Program-made: the position numbers and the translations under genes
Notes under the pieces: model-generated
Told to the model about the DNA's origin: nothing
Seen by the model: only the letters and a program-made list of their open reading frames with translations
Databases searched by the model: none
Part shown: in pieces, positions 40,157-49,537 of the stretch
How the letters are laid out: every line of letters begins with the position of its first letter
Numbering within the stretch: the stretch's first letter is position 1
Origin: Myroides albus
GTDB lineage: Bacteria > Bacteroidota > Bacteroidia > Flavobacteriales > Flavobacteriaceae
Direction of reading: 5' to 3'
Assembly: GCF_009711045.1 (NCBI RefSeq)
Contig: NZ_WMJX01000006.1
Coordinates: 1 to 64,000 of the forward strand
Length of the DNA: 64,000 bases

Positions 40157-40714
40157 ATGAAAAATACGTTTATATTACTCAGTTTGGCATTTGCCGTGAA
40201 CTCTTTTGCACAATCTTCAAAGGAGTTAGCTCCAAAAAAATTTCTAAACAGTTTATCACAATTATGTGGTACAGCTTATAAAGGCAAGATTGTATCGACT
40301 TCTGTTCCTGAAGATTTTAAAGATAAAGAATTGCTTATGTATGTTATGCAATGCAATAGCGATCAAGTTAAGATTCCCTTTTTTGTAGGTGATGACTTAT
40401 CGAGAACATGGATATTTACTCTAAAGGGAGAAAGGTTGGAGCTAAAACACGATCACCGCAAGGAGGATGGAGTAGCAGATGAAGTAACAATGTATGGTGG
40501 AACAACAACAAATACAGGAACTAATAATATCCAATTCTTTCCAGCTGATCAACAGACAGTTGATTTATTAGCGCCTACTGCTGGCAATGTTTGGTATGTT
40601 ACAGTCGATGAGTTTAAGTTTACCTATAATTTAAAACGCGTTGATAAAGAGAGTGCTTTCTCAGTAGAATTTGATTTAACGGCGCCTGTACAAACAGACA
40701 AAAGACCTTGGTAA
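40157..40714 (+). CDS. Secreted conserved protein of unknown function
   Basis: A 185-residue protein with a signal peptide (about 1-20, ending FAQ). The mature part has CGTAYKGKIV, MQCNSDQVKIPFFVGDD, the charged LELKHDHRKEDG block and a YGGTTTNTGTNNIQFFP segment. These look conserved rather than random, but I cannot assign an activity. The frame is open to an ATG at 40127; the ATG at 40157 gives a clean signal peptide and is preferred. It ends at a good terminator and is not part of the metal cluster that follows. Confidence 0.7.
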   Translation: MKNTFILLSLAFAVNSFAQSSKELAPKKFLNSLSQLCGTAYKGKIVSTSVPEDFKDKELLMYVMQCNSDQVKIPFFVGDDLSRTWIFTLKGERLELKHDHRKEDGVADEVTMYGGTTTNTGTNNIQFFPADQQTVDLLAPTAGNVWYVTVDEFKFTYNLKRVDKESAFSVEFDLTAPVQTDKRPW

Positions 40715-40724
40715 GATTTGCATA

Positions 40725-40757
40725 AAAAGCTCTATTTAATTTTTAGAGCTTTTTTTC
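40725..40757 (+). terminator. Terminator
   Basis: AAAAGCTCTA pairs with TAGAGCTTTT, followed by T7. Confidence 0.85.
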
Positions 40758-40796
40758 TGCTTGTTCTCAAGCATAATTATACAACTCCCTATCAAA

Positions 40797-40809
40797 ATTG
40801 TATAACAAT
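40797..40809. promoter_or_regulatory. Small palindrome ahead of the metal cluster
   Basis: ATTGT, ATA, ACAAT lies 35 bases ahead of the first gene of the metal operon, near a TATAATTTAG box. A possible operator for the AraC-type regulator at the end of the cluster. Confidence 0.3.
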
Positions 40810-40843
40810 CTATTTAGAGAAGTAGTATAATTTAGCAACCACA

Positions 40844-41257
40844 ATGAAGAAGGTATTTTCCATATTATTTAGTCTATTATTTGTTGTTATTTCGTCTGGA
40901 TTTACAACATATCAGCACATCTGTCAAGGAATCGTGCAACAGACTTCTATGTCTTCAACTTACGAATCAAAAAGTGAATGCGGATTCTGTAAGGTGAATG
41001 GAAAACAAGTGGAGAACCCACAAAAGGAATGTTGTAAGCAAACTGTTGAGATAGTAAAAGTAAAAGCTGATTTTCAGAAAACATCTGCTCAAATTGTCAA
41101 GGCATCATTCTTTATAGATGCCATTTTACATCCTTATTTTGGTTACGTATTCCAAGGTGTTGTTTCAACAGTTTCTCAGACTGCTTCCTTTCTTCCTTAT
41201 GTTTACTTCGTAAGAGAAATTCCTATCTACATCAAGAATTGCGTATATAGAATTTGA
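40844..41257 (+). CDS. HYC_CC_PP-type Cys-rich exported protein
   Basis: A 137-residue protein with an N-terminal hydrophobic segment. Its Cys/His landmarks (QHICQG near residue 25, CGFC near 46 and CCKQ near 62) match the small Bacteroidetes family named after its HYC, CC and PP motifs; the PP part is weak here. The family is typically encoded next to metal-efflux RND genes, as here. It may hand periplasmic metal ions to the pump. The TolC-family gene follows after 84 bases. Confidence 0.65.
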   Translation: MKKVFSILFSLLFVVISSGFTTYQHICQGIVQQTSMSSTYESKSECGFCKVNGKQVENPQKECCKQTVEIVKVKADFQKTSAQIVKASFFIDAILHPYFGYVFQGVVSTVSQTASFLPYVYFVREIPIYIKNCVYRI

Positions 41258-41341
41258 TTAAGAAATCATATTGATAAATATACCTTATTCAATTTTAAGG
41301 TATAGAGTTCTTTATTTTTTAATTAAACGCAATGAATATTT

Positions 41342-42733
41342 ATGAAAATGAATAAATTAGCTTTGTTCATTTTATTTGGTATTGCCTCAAGTGCTTATGC
41401 TCAAAAGCTGACACTTCAACAAGCAATCGAACAAACTACACAAGAGTATGACTTATTAAAAGTCAAAGAAGCTAAACTAAAAGCGCTACAGCAGAATACT
41501 ACTTATACGCAAGGAAACTACTTCCCTGATTTGACCTTTGGTGCTCAACAAAGTTACGGTACTATTAATGCTCAGAATGGTCCTCTTTATGCTTATGGAG
41601 GATTGGGATCTGCTTCAACTTCAATGCCTTTAGCAGAACAGAATTGGAATGCTGCATTCGGATCATTATACTTTGCCAACATTAATTGGAATGTTTTCTC
41701 ATTTGGAAAAACAAGACAACAAGTAAAGATGGCTAAAGCTCAAGAACGAGTAAGCCTTGAAGATCTCAATCAAGAAGTATTTAAGCAGCAAATCAAAGTA
41801 GGAGCTACTTATTTGAACCTTTTAGCAGCTCAGCGCATTAAATTTGTACAAGAACAAAATCTTCAGAGGGCTAAGGTATTCTACGAGGTAACAAAAGCCA
41901 ATGCTGATAGCGGTTTAATTGCTCAGGTGGACGAACAGTTAGCTCAAGCAGAATTAGCCAATGCTCAAGCACTTTATCTAAAAGCTTACGACAAGGAGAT
42001 TGAATATCAAGAAGCTTTGGCTGCTTTGCTAAATCAAACAACAATGCCATATCAGTTGGATGAAGTCTTTACGATTTCTCAGCCCAATATAGCTGAAGGT
42101 TTATCCAATGAGGTAGTAGAACACCCTATTTTGCAATTGCATCAAAGTCAAATAGATCAAAGCAAAGTTATGGAGAAACTCATTGTTAAAGGGAGTCTAC
42201 CTACTTTAAATGCCTTTGGTATTATTCAGGGTAGAGGATCAGGTTTTGAGTGGAACTATGTACAAGATAATACTGCATTTACTCGAAATTACAGCAATGG
42301 CGTTGGTATTGATCGTTCAAATTATTTAGTAGGTCTTACTTTGACTTGGAATATTACAAACTTTTTCAAGACTACTTCCAAACGCAAAGAACAAGAGCAG
42401 TTCACAAATAGCCTTTCTTATCAATACAGTAGGATGAGCAAAGAACTGGAAAATCAACAAAAGTTGGCAGCAGAAAAATTTGTCAATGCCCAGGATATTT
42501 TAGGACAAACAAAAATACAGGTTAGTGCTGCAAGCACTGCTTTTGCACAGCAAAAAGCATTGTATGAGAATGGATTGAGCAACTTAGTAGATTTTACACA
42601 AGCTTTGTATACCCTACAAAGAGCCGAGATTGATTTTGAGATAGCACAGAACAATGTCTGGCAAGCTTTGTTATTGGAATCTTCTGCTAAGGGAGATATA
42701 AATTACTTGTTAAACGCTATACCCCAAAAATAA
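41342..42733 (+). CDS. TolC-family outer-membrane efflux protein
   Basis: A 463-residue outer-membrane channel with a signal peptide ending AYAQ near residue 21. The two long helical hairpins of TolC proteins are visible (QEVFKQQIKVGATYLNLLAAQ, and the late helices ending in QNNVWQALLLESSAKG). It forms the exit duct of the RND pump encoded immediately downstream (six-base gap). Confidence 0.88.
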   Translation: MKMNKLALFILFGIASSAYAQKLTLQQAIEQTTQEYDLLKVKEAKLKALQQNTTYTQGNYFPDLTFGAQQSYGTINAQNGPLYAYGGLGSASTSMPLAEQNWNAAFGSLYFANINWNVFSFGKTRQQVKMAKAQERVSLEDLNQEVFKQQIKVGATYLNLLAAQRIKFVQEQNLQRAKVFYEVTKANADSGLIAQVDEQLAQAELANAQALYLKAYDKEIEYQEALAALLNQTTMPYQLDEVFTISQPNIAEGLSNEVVEHPILQLHQSQIDQSKVMEKLIVKGSLPTLNAFGIIQGRGSGFEWNYVQDNTAFTRNYSNGVGIDRSNYLVGLTLTWNITNFFKTTSKRKEQEQFTNSLSYQYSRMSKELENQQKLAAEKFVNAQDILGQTKIQVSAASTAFAQQKALYENGLSNLVDFTQALYTLQRAEIDFEIAQNNVWQALLLESSAKGDINYLLNAIPQK

Positions 42734-42739
42734 AAAAAG

Positions 42740-45700
42740 ATGAATTTAATACGTTTTGCTTTGCGCAAACCAATATCAATTATGGTATTGGTATTGGGAC
42801 TGTTATTCTTTGGAGTAAAGTCATCTAAAGATATCCCTGTTGATATTTTACCCGAGATGAACCTGCCAGTGGTTTATATAGCCCATTCATTCAATGGGTA
42901 TACACCACAACAAATGGAAGGTTATTTTACAAAGATGTATGTAAATATGATGTTGTTTGCCAATGGCATCAAGAGTATAGAAACAAAAAACACACAAGGG
43001 TTGACCTTGATGAAAATAAATTTCTACGAGGGAACAGATATGGGAGAAGCGATTGCCTCAATTTCCGCTCTGTCTAATCGTTCAGTTATATTTTTACCAC
43101 CAGGAGCACCGCCTCCCTTTATTATTCGATTTGACGCATCTTCTCAACCTGTAGGGCAGTTGGTCTTTAGATCGAATACTAAAACTAATAATGAATTACA
43201 AGATATTGCGAATTTTGCAGCAAGGCCTCATTTGATTAAAATTCCAGGATTAACAACTGCACCTCCTTTTGGTGGGTCTCCGCGTACTATAGAGATTAAT
43301 ATTGATCCGAATAAAATTCGTACACATCAGATTTCTCCAGAACAAGTTGTTGAGGCAATCACTCGTCAAAACGTGACTATGCCTTCTGGAAATATTTACG
43401 TTGGAGATAAAAACTATTTAACACCAACAAACAATACGCTTAAAACAGTCGAGGAGTTTGGTGATATTCCCCTGTTCAAAGGACAAGTAGACAACGTGTA
43501 TATTCGCGATATTGCTACTGTAAAAGATGGTGCAGATATAACAACAGGGTATGCCCTTGTCGATGGTAAGCGTTCTGTATATATCAACATTGCCAAGTCA
43601 GGTAAAGCTTCTACTTATGATGTAGTAGAGAAACTAAAAGAGTCTATTCCTCATATACAGAGAAACTTACCTGAAGATGTGAAAATCTCCTATGAGTTTG
43701 ATCAATCTGTCAATGTAATCAATGCTGTAAAGAGCTTAATTGTAGAGGGAGTTTTAGGTGCTTTATTGACTGGACTTATGGTCTTGATGTTCCTAAGAGA
43801 TCCAAGAGGAGCTTTTATTGTTATTCTTACCATACCAATTGCCATTATTTCATCAGTATTATTTTTGAAATTATTTGGTCAGACTATAAATATTATGACC
43901 TTATCAGGTTTAGCTTTAGCTATTGGTATTTTAGTAGATGAAAGTACGGTTACTATAGAAAATATACATCAACATTTGGCCTTAGGTAAGAATAAGGCAC
44001 AAGCTATTTGGGATGCGTGTAAGGAAATAGCTTTTCCTAAGCTATTGATTTTGTTCAGTATTCTGGCCGTTTTTGCACCAGCTTTTATGATGACTGGTAT
44101 ACCAGGTTCGCTGTTTATGCCTTTGGCAATGGCTATTGGTTTTGCAATGACAGTATCATTTTTGCTCTCACAGACTTTTGTTCCTATTATGGCCAATTGG
44201 ATGATGAAATACGATATAGCTAAACACAACCTACCAGAGAAGGCAAGTGGCTTTGACAAATTTAAGAATCGCTTTGTCGCTTTGGTGGATCGAATGATGC
44301 CAAGTAAACGCATTATTGTAATCTTCTCAACCGTTATCGCTTTGATTAGTGTAGCAATTTTATATGTCAACATTGGAAAAGACGTCCTTCCTACTGTTAA
44401 TTCAAGTCAGGTTCAATTAAGAATTACCGCTCCTGAAGGAACGAGAATTGAGCATACTGAAAAAAAGATAAAATCAGTATTGAAAGAAATAGAGGATTTA
44501 TACGGCAAAGAAAAGATTGCTATTTCCTCTGCCTTTATAGGACAACATCCCTCATCGTTTGCTGTTAGCCCGATTTACTTATACAATGCTGGACCACACG
44601 AAGCGTTGATGCAGATTTCGTTTAAGGATTTCAAGGGTAATACGGACGAATTGAAAGATGAAATAAGACAGAGAATAAAACAGACATTGCCCGAGTTAAA
44701 ACTAACTTTTGAACCTATTGAGTTAACGGAGAAGATCTTGAGTCAAGGGACCAATACACCAATTGAAATACGCGTATCTGGTATGATGAGAAAAATGAAT
44801 ATGATGGTAGCTAATAAGTTATTGGTCAAACTCAATCAGATAGACTATATGCGTGACCAACAAATGCCAATCTCGATGAATTATCCTTCTTATGAGATTA
44901 ATATTGATAGAGTACGCGCAGCACAATTGGGGTTAGATGCAATGGATATTGCCAAATCATTAGTTGCTACAACAGCTTCTTCCAGATATACTAATCGCAA
45001 TATGTGGGTAGGAGGTATGATGGGGATTGCCTATGACGTGCAAGTTCAAATGCCTCAAAATCAATTAAACAGCAAGCAGGAGTTAGAGAGTATTCCATTG
45101 ACTAAGAATGCAGATCGCCCAGTTCTAAGTGATGTAGCAACAATTACTGAAAGTAAAGCTTTAGCAGAAAGTTATAATGAAGGAACCATGGGATATGTCA
45201 CCGTTATTGCCAATATACATCAGACAGATTTGAATCGAGCAAAGCAAGATGTAGAAAAAGCTATTGCAGAGTTGGGAGAATTGCCAAAAGGAGTAAACGT
45301 TGAATTAAAGGGAATGGCCCCTGTTTTGGACGAAACAATGAAGAGCCTTGCTAATGGATTGTTAGTTGCCATTGTCGTTATTTTTTTAATGTTGACTGCT
45401 AACTTCCAATCGTTTAAAGTGTCGTTTGTGATTTTAACTACCGTTCCCTTTGTGATGTTGGGCTCATTGAGTTTACTTAAACTAACGGGATCGACTGTAA
45501 ACCTACAATCATATATGGGAATAATTATGTCTGTAGGTGTATCCATAGCAAATGCAGTATTGTTAATTAACAATGCAGAGACTTTGAGAAAATCAGGTTG
45601 GAGTGCAACAGCCTCTGCTATAGAAGCAACCAAACTGCGCATTCGTCCAATAGCAATGACGACTTTAGCAATGATTGCGGGAATGATGCCTATGGCCATA

Positions 45701-45898
45701 GGATTTGGTGAAGGAACAGAGCAGGTAGCTCCATTAGGTAGAGCTGTGATAGGAGGCTTATTCGCCTCGACTTTCTCTGTACTAATAATTTTGCCTATGG
45801 TTTTTGCATGGGTAATGAATAAATCTACAAGACAGTCACCGTCGTTAGACCCAGAAGATAAAGAAAGTATCCATTATTTACCAGTTGATAATAAGTAA
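42740..45898 (+). CDS. RND efflux permease (CzcA/AcrB superfamily)
   Basis: A 1052-residue inner-membrane proton-driven pump. It has an N-terminal helix, two large periplasmic loops and two six-helix blocks. The proton-relay helix reads LALAIGILVDESTVTIENI. The C-terminal repeat half carries MSVGVSIANAVLLINNA. It partners the TolC channel upstream and the membrane-fusion lipoprotein downstream. Gene context with Cys-rich metal proteins suggests a heavy-metal substrate, perhaps copper. The sequence itself does not prove metal specificity over drugs. Confidence 0.88.
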   Translation: MNLIRFALRKPISIMVLVLGLLFFGVKSSKDIPVDILPEMNLPVVYIAHSFNGYTPQQMEGYFTKMYVNMMLFANGIKSIETKNTQGLTLMKINFYEGTDMGEAIASISALSNRSVIFLPPGAPPPFIIRFDASSQPVGQLVFRSNTKTNNELQDIANFAARPHLIKIPGLTTAPPFGGSPRTIEINIDPNKIRTHQISPEQVVEAITRQNVTMPSGNIYVGDKNYLTPTNNTLKTVEEFGDIPLFKGQVDNVYIRDIATVKDGADITTGYALVDGKRSVYINIAKSGKASTYDVVEKLKESIPHIQRNLPEDVKISYEFDQSVNVINAVKSLIVEGVLGALLTGLMVLMFLRDPRGAFIVILTIPIAIISSVLFLKLFGQTINIMTLSGLALAIGILVDESTVTIENIHQHLALGKNKAQAIWDACKEIAFPKLLILFSILAVFAPAFMMTGIPGSLFMPLAMAIGFAMTVSFLLSQTFVPIMANWMMKYDIAKHNLPEKASGFDKFKNRFVALVDRMMPSKRIIVIFSTVIALISVAILYVNIGKDVLPTVNSSQVQLRITAPEGTRIEHTEKKIKSVLKEIEDLYGKEKIAISSAFIGQHPSSFAVSPIYLYNAGPHEALMQISFKDFKGNTDELKDEIRQRIKQTLPELKLTFEPIELTEKILSQGTNTPIEIRVSGMMRKMNMMVANKLLVKLNQIDYMRDQQMPISMNYPSYEINIDRVRAAQLGLDAMDIAKSLVATTASSRYTNRNMWVGGMMGIAYDVQVQMPQNQLNSKQELESIPLTKNADRPVLSDVATITESKALAESYNEGTMGYVTVIANIHQTDLNRAKQDVEKAIAELGELPKGVNVELKGMAPVLDETMKSLANGLLVAIVVIFLMLTANFQSFKVSFVILTTVPFVMLGSLSLLKLTGSTVNLQSYMGIIMSVGVSIANAVLLINNAETLRKSGWSATASAIEATKLRIRPIAMTTLAMIAGMMPMAIGFGEGTEQVAPLGRAVIGGLFASTFSVLIILPMVFAWVMNKSTRQSPSLDPEDKESIHYLPVDNK

Positions 45899-45902
45899 TA
45901 AA

Positions 45903-46982
45903 ATGAAAAGAGTATATATCGCTATATTGAGTTTAATTGTACTTGCTGGGTGCAATAAAAAAGAAGAACAGCCTGTACAGGCAAATGAGCAACAACAAAT
46001 GAATATGATGCTCACAGAGACTTTTGAACTAAAGAAGTCTAATCCTCATGTAAAATTACAACTCCCAGCAGAAATTAGAGCGGATCAACGCACCGAGATA
46101 TTTGCTAAGGTCAATAGTTATGTAACAGATCTAAAAGTAGATATAGGAGATAGAGTTAAAAAGGGGCAAGTATTGATGATTTTGAACGCTCCGGAACTAC
46201 AAGCTCAAGTGCTCAGTGCAGAAGCTAAATACAAGGCCCAAGAAGCAAATTATATCTCATCTAAAGCTACGTATGATAGAACATTGAAAGCAAATCAAAC
46301 CCAAGGGGCTATTGCTCCGGATTTTTTAGAGCAAATTACGGCTAAAATGCTTGCAGATCAGGCACAATTGAATGCTCTAAAAGCTGCTTATCAAGAGGTT
46401 AAAAGTATTGATCAATATTTAGTTATTAAAGCGCCCTTTGACGCAGTAGTTACCAGTAGACAAGTGGATGTAGGTGCTTATGTAGGGCCAATGAATAAAA
46501 CGCCTTTACTTATTGTAGAGGATACCAATAAGTTGAGATTAAACTTATCCATATCGGAGGCTAATACACCGTATTTGCAAATGGGTGATACAGTTTCCTT
46601 TACTGTACGAACCATGCCTCAGGATAGATTTAAAGCTATAATTACGCGTAAGGCTGGAAGTTTAGATCTTAAATTGAGATCAGAACAAGTACAAGCAGAT
46701 TTAGATAATAGCAAAGGATTGCTAAAGCCTAATATGATTGCCGATGCTGTTGTACAACTCAAAGCAAAACAGGCGAGTTTCTTTGTGCCTAAATCAGCAT
46801 TAGTGGAGAGTAACTTGGGCTTATACCTTATTGAAAATAAAGCAGGCATCGCTCATCATCATAAAGTTAGAAAAGGTAGAACAATGCCAATGATGATAGA
46901 GGTATTTGGAGATCTTCACGAAGGGATGAGAATGCTTAAAATGGCAACAGAAGAAATTGCCGATGGGTTAAAAATCAATTAA
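45903..46982 (+). CDS. RND periplasmic adaptor lipoprotein
   Basis: A 359-residue membrane-fusion protein with lipobox VLAGC (Cys17). It carries the HlyD/CusB pattern: biotinyl-lipoyl strands (VNSYVTDLKVDIGDRVKKGQ), a coiled hairpin with IKAPFDAVVTSRQVDVGAYV, and a membrane-proximal beta domain. It joins pump and channel. A Met-rich stretch near residues 28-35 (QQQMNMMLTE) may bind metal. The frame is open upstream inside the permease gene, but the ATG at 45903, four bases after that stop, gives the signal peptide. Confidence 0.87.
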   Translation: MKRVYIAILSLIVLAGCNKKEEQPVQANEQQQMNMMLTETFELKKSNPHVKLQLPAEIRADQRTEIFAKVNSYVTDLKVDIGDRVKKGQVLMILNAPELQAQVLSAEAKYKAQEANYISSKATYDRTLKANQTQGAIAPDFLEQITAKMLADQAQLNALKAAYQEVKSIDQYLVIKAPFDAVVTSRQVDVGAYVGPMNKTPLLIVEDTNKLRLNLSISEANTPYLQMGDTVSFTVRTMPQDRFKAIITRKAGSLDLKLRSEQVQADLDNSKGLLKPNMIADAVVQLKAKQASFFVPKSALVESNLGLYLIENKAGIAHHHKVRKGRTMPMMIEVFGDLHEGMRMLKMATEEIADGLKIN

Positions 46983-47003
46983 TAATTAGTAAAACAAAAG
47001 AGA

Positions 47004-47471
47004 ATGAAATTAATTAGTTTAAAAGGTATTGCACTGTTTGTTACTGCACTTTTAATGATTGCTTGTGGGCAAAAAGAAAACAACACAACAGTTGTTAAAA
47101 CAACTTCAATGGAAGAAATACATCAAAGTTTACCAAAACAAGAAAACAAAGAGGTGACAAGTAATACTTCCTATAAGAAGGGTGATCACGTTCCTTCTGA
47201 TTTAGTTTGCATGGTTAATGATGCTTACATGGGGGGAAACAAACAATTAGAAGTCCCTTTTGAGGGGAAGATGTATTATGGTTGTTGTCAGATGTGTCAG
47301 AGTCGAATACCACAAGATAATTCAGTTCGATTTGCATTAGATCCTTTTAGCTTAAAGCAAGTGGACAAAGCTTTGGCTTATATTGTTATCATTGGCAATA
47401 ATGGAGAAGTGGCTTACTTTGAAAATGAGAGTAACTACAAATCACTACTTGCGCAAGCAAAAGAAGCATAA
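47004..47471 (+). CDS. TRASH-like metal-binding lipoprotein
   Basis: A 155-residue lipoprotein (lipobox IAC, Cys21). A cluster of Cys, SDLVCMVND then YYGCCQMCQSRI, has the spacing of TRASH/YHS-type metal sites: one Cys, 24 residues, then C-x3-C. It is the fifth gene of the metal-efflux operon, 21 bases after the adaptor. It probably binds a soft metal ion in the periplasm and delivers it to, or senses it for, the pump. No further domain is recognised. Confidence 0.65.
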   Translation: MKLISLKGIALFVTALLMIACGQKENNTTVVKTTSMEEIHQSLPKQENKEVTSNTSYKKGDHVPSDLVCMVNDAYMGGNKQLEVPFEGKMYYGCCQMCQSRIPQDNSVRFALDPFSLKQVDKALAYIVIIGNNGEVAYFENESNYKSLLAQAKEA

Positions 47472-47517
47472 CTTAATCATGGGGCTATGCCTTAGCCCCA
47501 TAATACTTTAAACAAAT

Positions 47518-48093
47518 ATGGAAACTAATAGCGTTTTACATATAAAGAATATGGTTTGCCACCGTTGTGTACTCGTGGTAGATCAAGAACTAAAGAAATT
47601 AGGTGTACTTGAAGCCACTGTTACTTTGGGAAAAGTAATATTGCATTATCCACTTGCGAGTTCTACGATGCTGCTATTTGAAAAGAAATTACAAGCCTTG
47701 GGATTTGAGTTAATTAAGAATAGGCGTGGAGCCATAGTAGAGCAAATCAAGAATTTAGTAATTAAGATTGTCGATGCTGATGAGAAGTTAGCTATTAATA
47801 TGTCCTACTATCTCAGTGAACAATTGGATGTTGAATATAGTTATGCCAGTAAATTATTCTCTGAAAGTGAAGGGATTACTATTGAACGTTATTATATACT
47901 ACTGAGAATTGAGCGAGTAAAAGAGTATATTTCTTATGGTGAATTGTCTTTAGTAGAGATAGCAACTAAACTGTACTACAATGATTTAAGCCATATGAGC
48001 AAACAATTTAAAAATGTGATGGGAGTTTCTCCTTCAAAATATAAAAAAGATCAAGTCTTTCAAAGGAATCACTTAGATAAGATTATTACTTAA
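47518..48093 (+). CDS. HMA-like domain fused to an AraC-type regulator
   Basis: A 191-residue fusion. Residues 1-75 resemble a heavy-metal-associated domain (HIKNMVCHRC, with Cys14 and Cys17 as C-x2-C). Residues about 90-185 are an AraC/XylS double helix-turn-helix ending SHMSKQFKNVMGVSPSKYK. The layout suggests direct metal sensing that controls transcription, most likely of the six-gene operon it closes. It lies 46 bases after the TRASH-like gene. A promoter of its own was not seen. Confidence 0.8.
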   Translation: METNSVLHIKNMVCHRCVLVVDQELKKLGVLEATVTLGKVILHYPLASSTMLLFEKKLQALGFELIKNRRGAIVEQIKNLVIKIVDADEKLAINMSYYLSEQLDVEYSYASKLFSESEGITIERYYILLRIERVKEYISYGELSLVEIATKLYYNDLSHMSKQFKNVMGVSPSKYKKDQVFQRNHLDKIIT

Positions 48094-48145
48094 TTTACTT
48101 TTGTGACCATATAAACTTGATATGGTCAGTTTTTCTATTTGTATT

Positions 48146-48180
48146 GCGGGGATGCTATGTATGGAGTATCCCCGTTTTTT
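48146..48180 (+). terminator. Terminator of the metal operon
   Basis: GCGGGGATGCT pairs with AGTATCCCCG, with one G-T pair, followed by T6. Confidence 0.85.
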
Positions 48181-48228
48181 ATTGAGCTTTAATCATTTTT
48201 GTCAATTGCGAATTAAAAGCAATAAAAT

Positions 48229-48262
48229 AGTAAACGGTTAGGTCACGACCTAACCGTTTACT
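48229..48262 (-). terminator. Perfect palindromic terminator overlapping a stop codon
   Basis: Two 16-base arms (AGTAAACGGTTAGGTC and its complement) around two bases. The right arm covers the first bases of the TAG stop of the DUF2007 gene, and T-rich sequence follows on the minus strand. Confidence 0.7.
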
Positions 48263-48479
48263 ATTCTTCTATATTATTCTGTTTGAGTAAATCTTGTGCT
48301 CGGTGTAAATCATTTTGATCGACAAATACATTTACAGCTTTACCGAGTATTCCATATCCTGCTGCAATACCAGACTCGATATCATCGCGAATAATGTATG
48401 CAATGCCATTTTCTTCTAAGAGATCTCTGACAGCCAATACCATTATCTCACTGCCAGCATATAATTTTTTGCTACTCAT
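48261..48479 (-). CDS. DUF2007 putative signal-transducing protein
   Basis: A 72-residue soluble protein fitting DUF2007: LYAGSEIMVLAVRDLLEENGI, then IESGIAAGYG, and VNVFVDQNDLHRAQDLL. The fold is PII-like, with a proposed but untested signalling role. It is monocistronic on the minus strand, convergent with the metal operon and with a terminator touching its stop codon. Confidence 0.8.
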   Translation of the reverse strand: MSSKKLYAGSEIMVLAVRDLLEENGIAYIIRDDIESGIAAGYGILGKAVNVFVDQNDLHRAQDLLKQNNIEE

Positions 48480-48712
48480 AATTGTTTGTGTTTTAATAAA
48501 GTAATTTACTCAAAAAAAATAAAATATCAGCAATTAAGAAGACTTTTAAGATAATATTATTTGTTTTGAATCCTATTATTATCAGAGTTCACTTATGAAG
48601 TTATTTAAACTTAGTAGTTCCCTTGCTTAAAAAGATTTATTTTTTAAAAAAAACACGGATTCTAAACCAACTAAAAACTCTAATTTCTTTGATTATATTT
48701 ACTTCAAAAAGT

Positions 48713-49411
48713 ATGCATATTATTAAAGTTTTAATCTGCTTGTTTACAGTGGTTAGTTTTGCTCAACCAAAAGCAGTAATAGATCAAACGACTTATCACT
48801 TTTGGCTAAACGAACCTAAAGTAGTAGAAGATAAAACTCCTTTGATTATCTTTTTACATGGTAAAAGTCTTTCCGGTACAGATATCAATAGGGTTAAGCG
48901 ATATGGAGCCTTAAAGGGAATTGAGAAAGGGTTAGATATTCCCGCTTACTTAGTAGCACCTCAATTGCCTTCAGGACCTTGGAATCCTGATAAAGTAGAG
49001 GAAATAGTTACTTATATGATAAAACATTTCCCGATTGATGAATCTCGTATTTATGTGACTGGTATGAGTTTGGGGGCCTATGGAACCTTGAAGTACACAG
49101 CCAAATATCCAAATCGTGTAGCTGCTGCTATAGCAATTTGTGGTGGTGGAGAAAATAGAGATGCTTGTAGTTTGGCAAGCGTACCAATTAAGCTTATACA
49201 TGGAGATAAGGACAACATTATACCAATGAAAGAATCCAAAAGCATCCTGAATGCCATTCAAAAGTGCGATTCTAATGCTCCTGTCGAGTTAGAAGTAATA
49301 AAAGGCGGAACACATGGAAGTGTAGAGGATCTATATAGACATATAGAACTATATAATTGGCTGCTTAAGCATCAAAAGAAAATAGAGACAGTGGAAATCT
49401 CTTTGCAATAG
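48713..49411 (+). CDS. Secreted alpha/beta-fold esterase or peptidase-like hydrolase
   Basis: A 232-residue hydrolase with a signal peptide ending SFAQ near residue 18. It has the oxyanion stretch LIIFLHGKSLSG (44-55), the nucleophile elbow GMSLGAYG (Ser119), IHGDKDNIIP with the Asp, and GGTHGS with the His. It resembles phospholipase/carboxylesterase-like members of the prolyl-oligopeptidase clan; the substrate is unknown. The open frame runs back to 48623, but the ATG at 48713 gives the signal peptide. Confidence 0.85.
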   Translation: MHIIKVLICLFTVVSFAQPKAVIDQTTYHFWLNEPKVVEDKTPLIIFLHGKSLSGTDINRVKRYGALKGIEKGLDIPAYLVAPQLPSGPWNPDKVEEIVTYMIKHFPIDESRIYVTGMSLGAYGTLKYTAKYPNRVAAAIAICGGGENRDACSLASVPIKLIHGDKDNIIPMKESKSILNAIQKCDSNAPVELEVIKGGTHGSVEDLYRHIELYNWLLKHQKKIETVEISLQ

Positions 49412-49537
49412 AATTACCTCTTATCATACTCAATAAGTTTACTAATTGTATTAAAGTGATTTCTAATAATAGACAAATGTCTTATCCGAGCTACTGGAAA
49501 GACCTTAAATTTACTGCCAAAATTAAGTTTAATAGGT

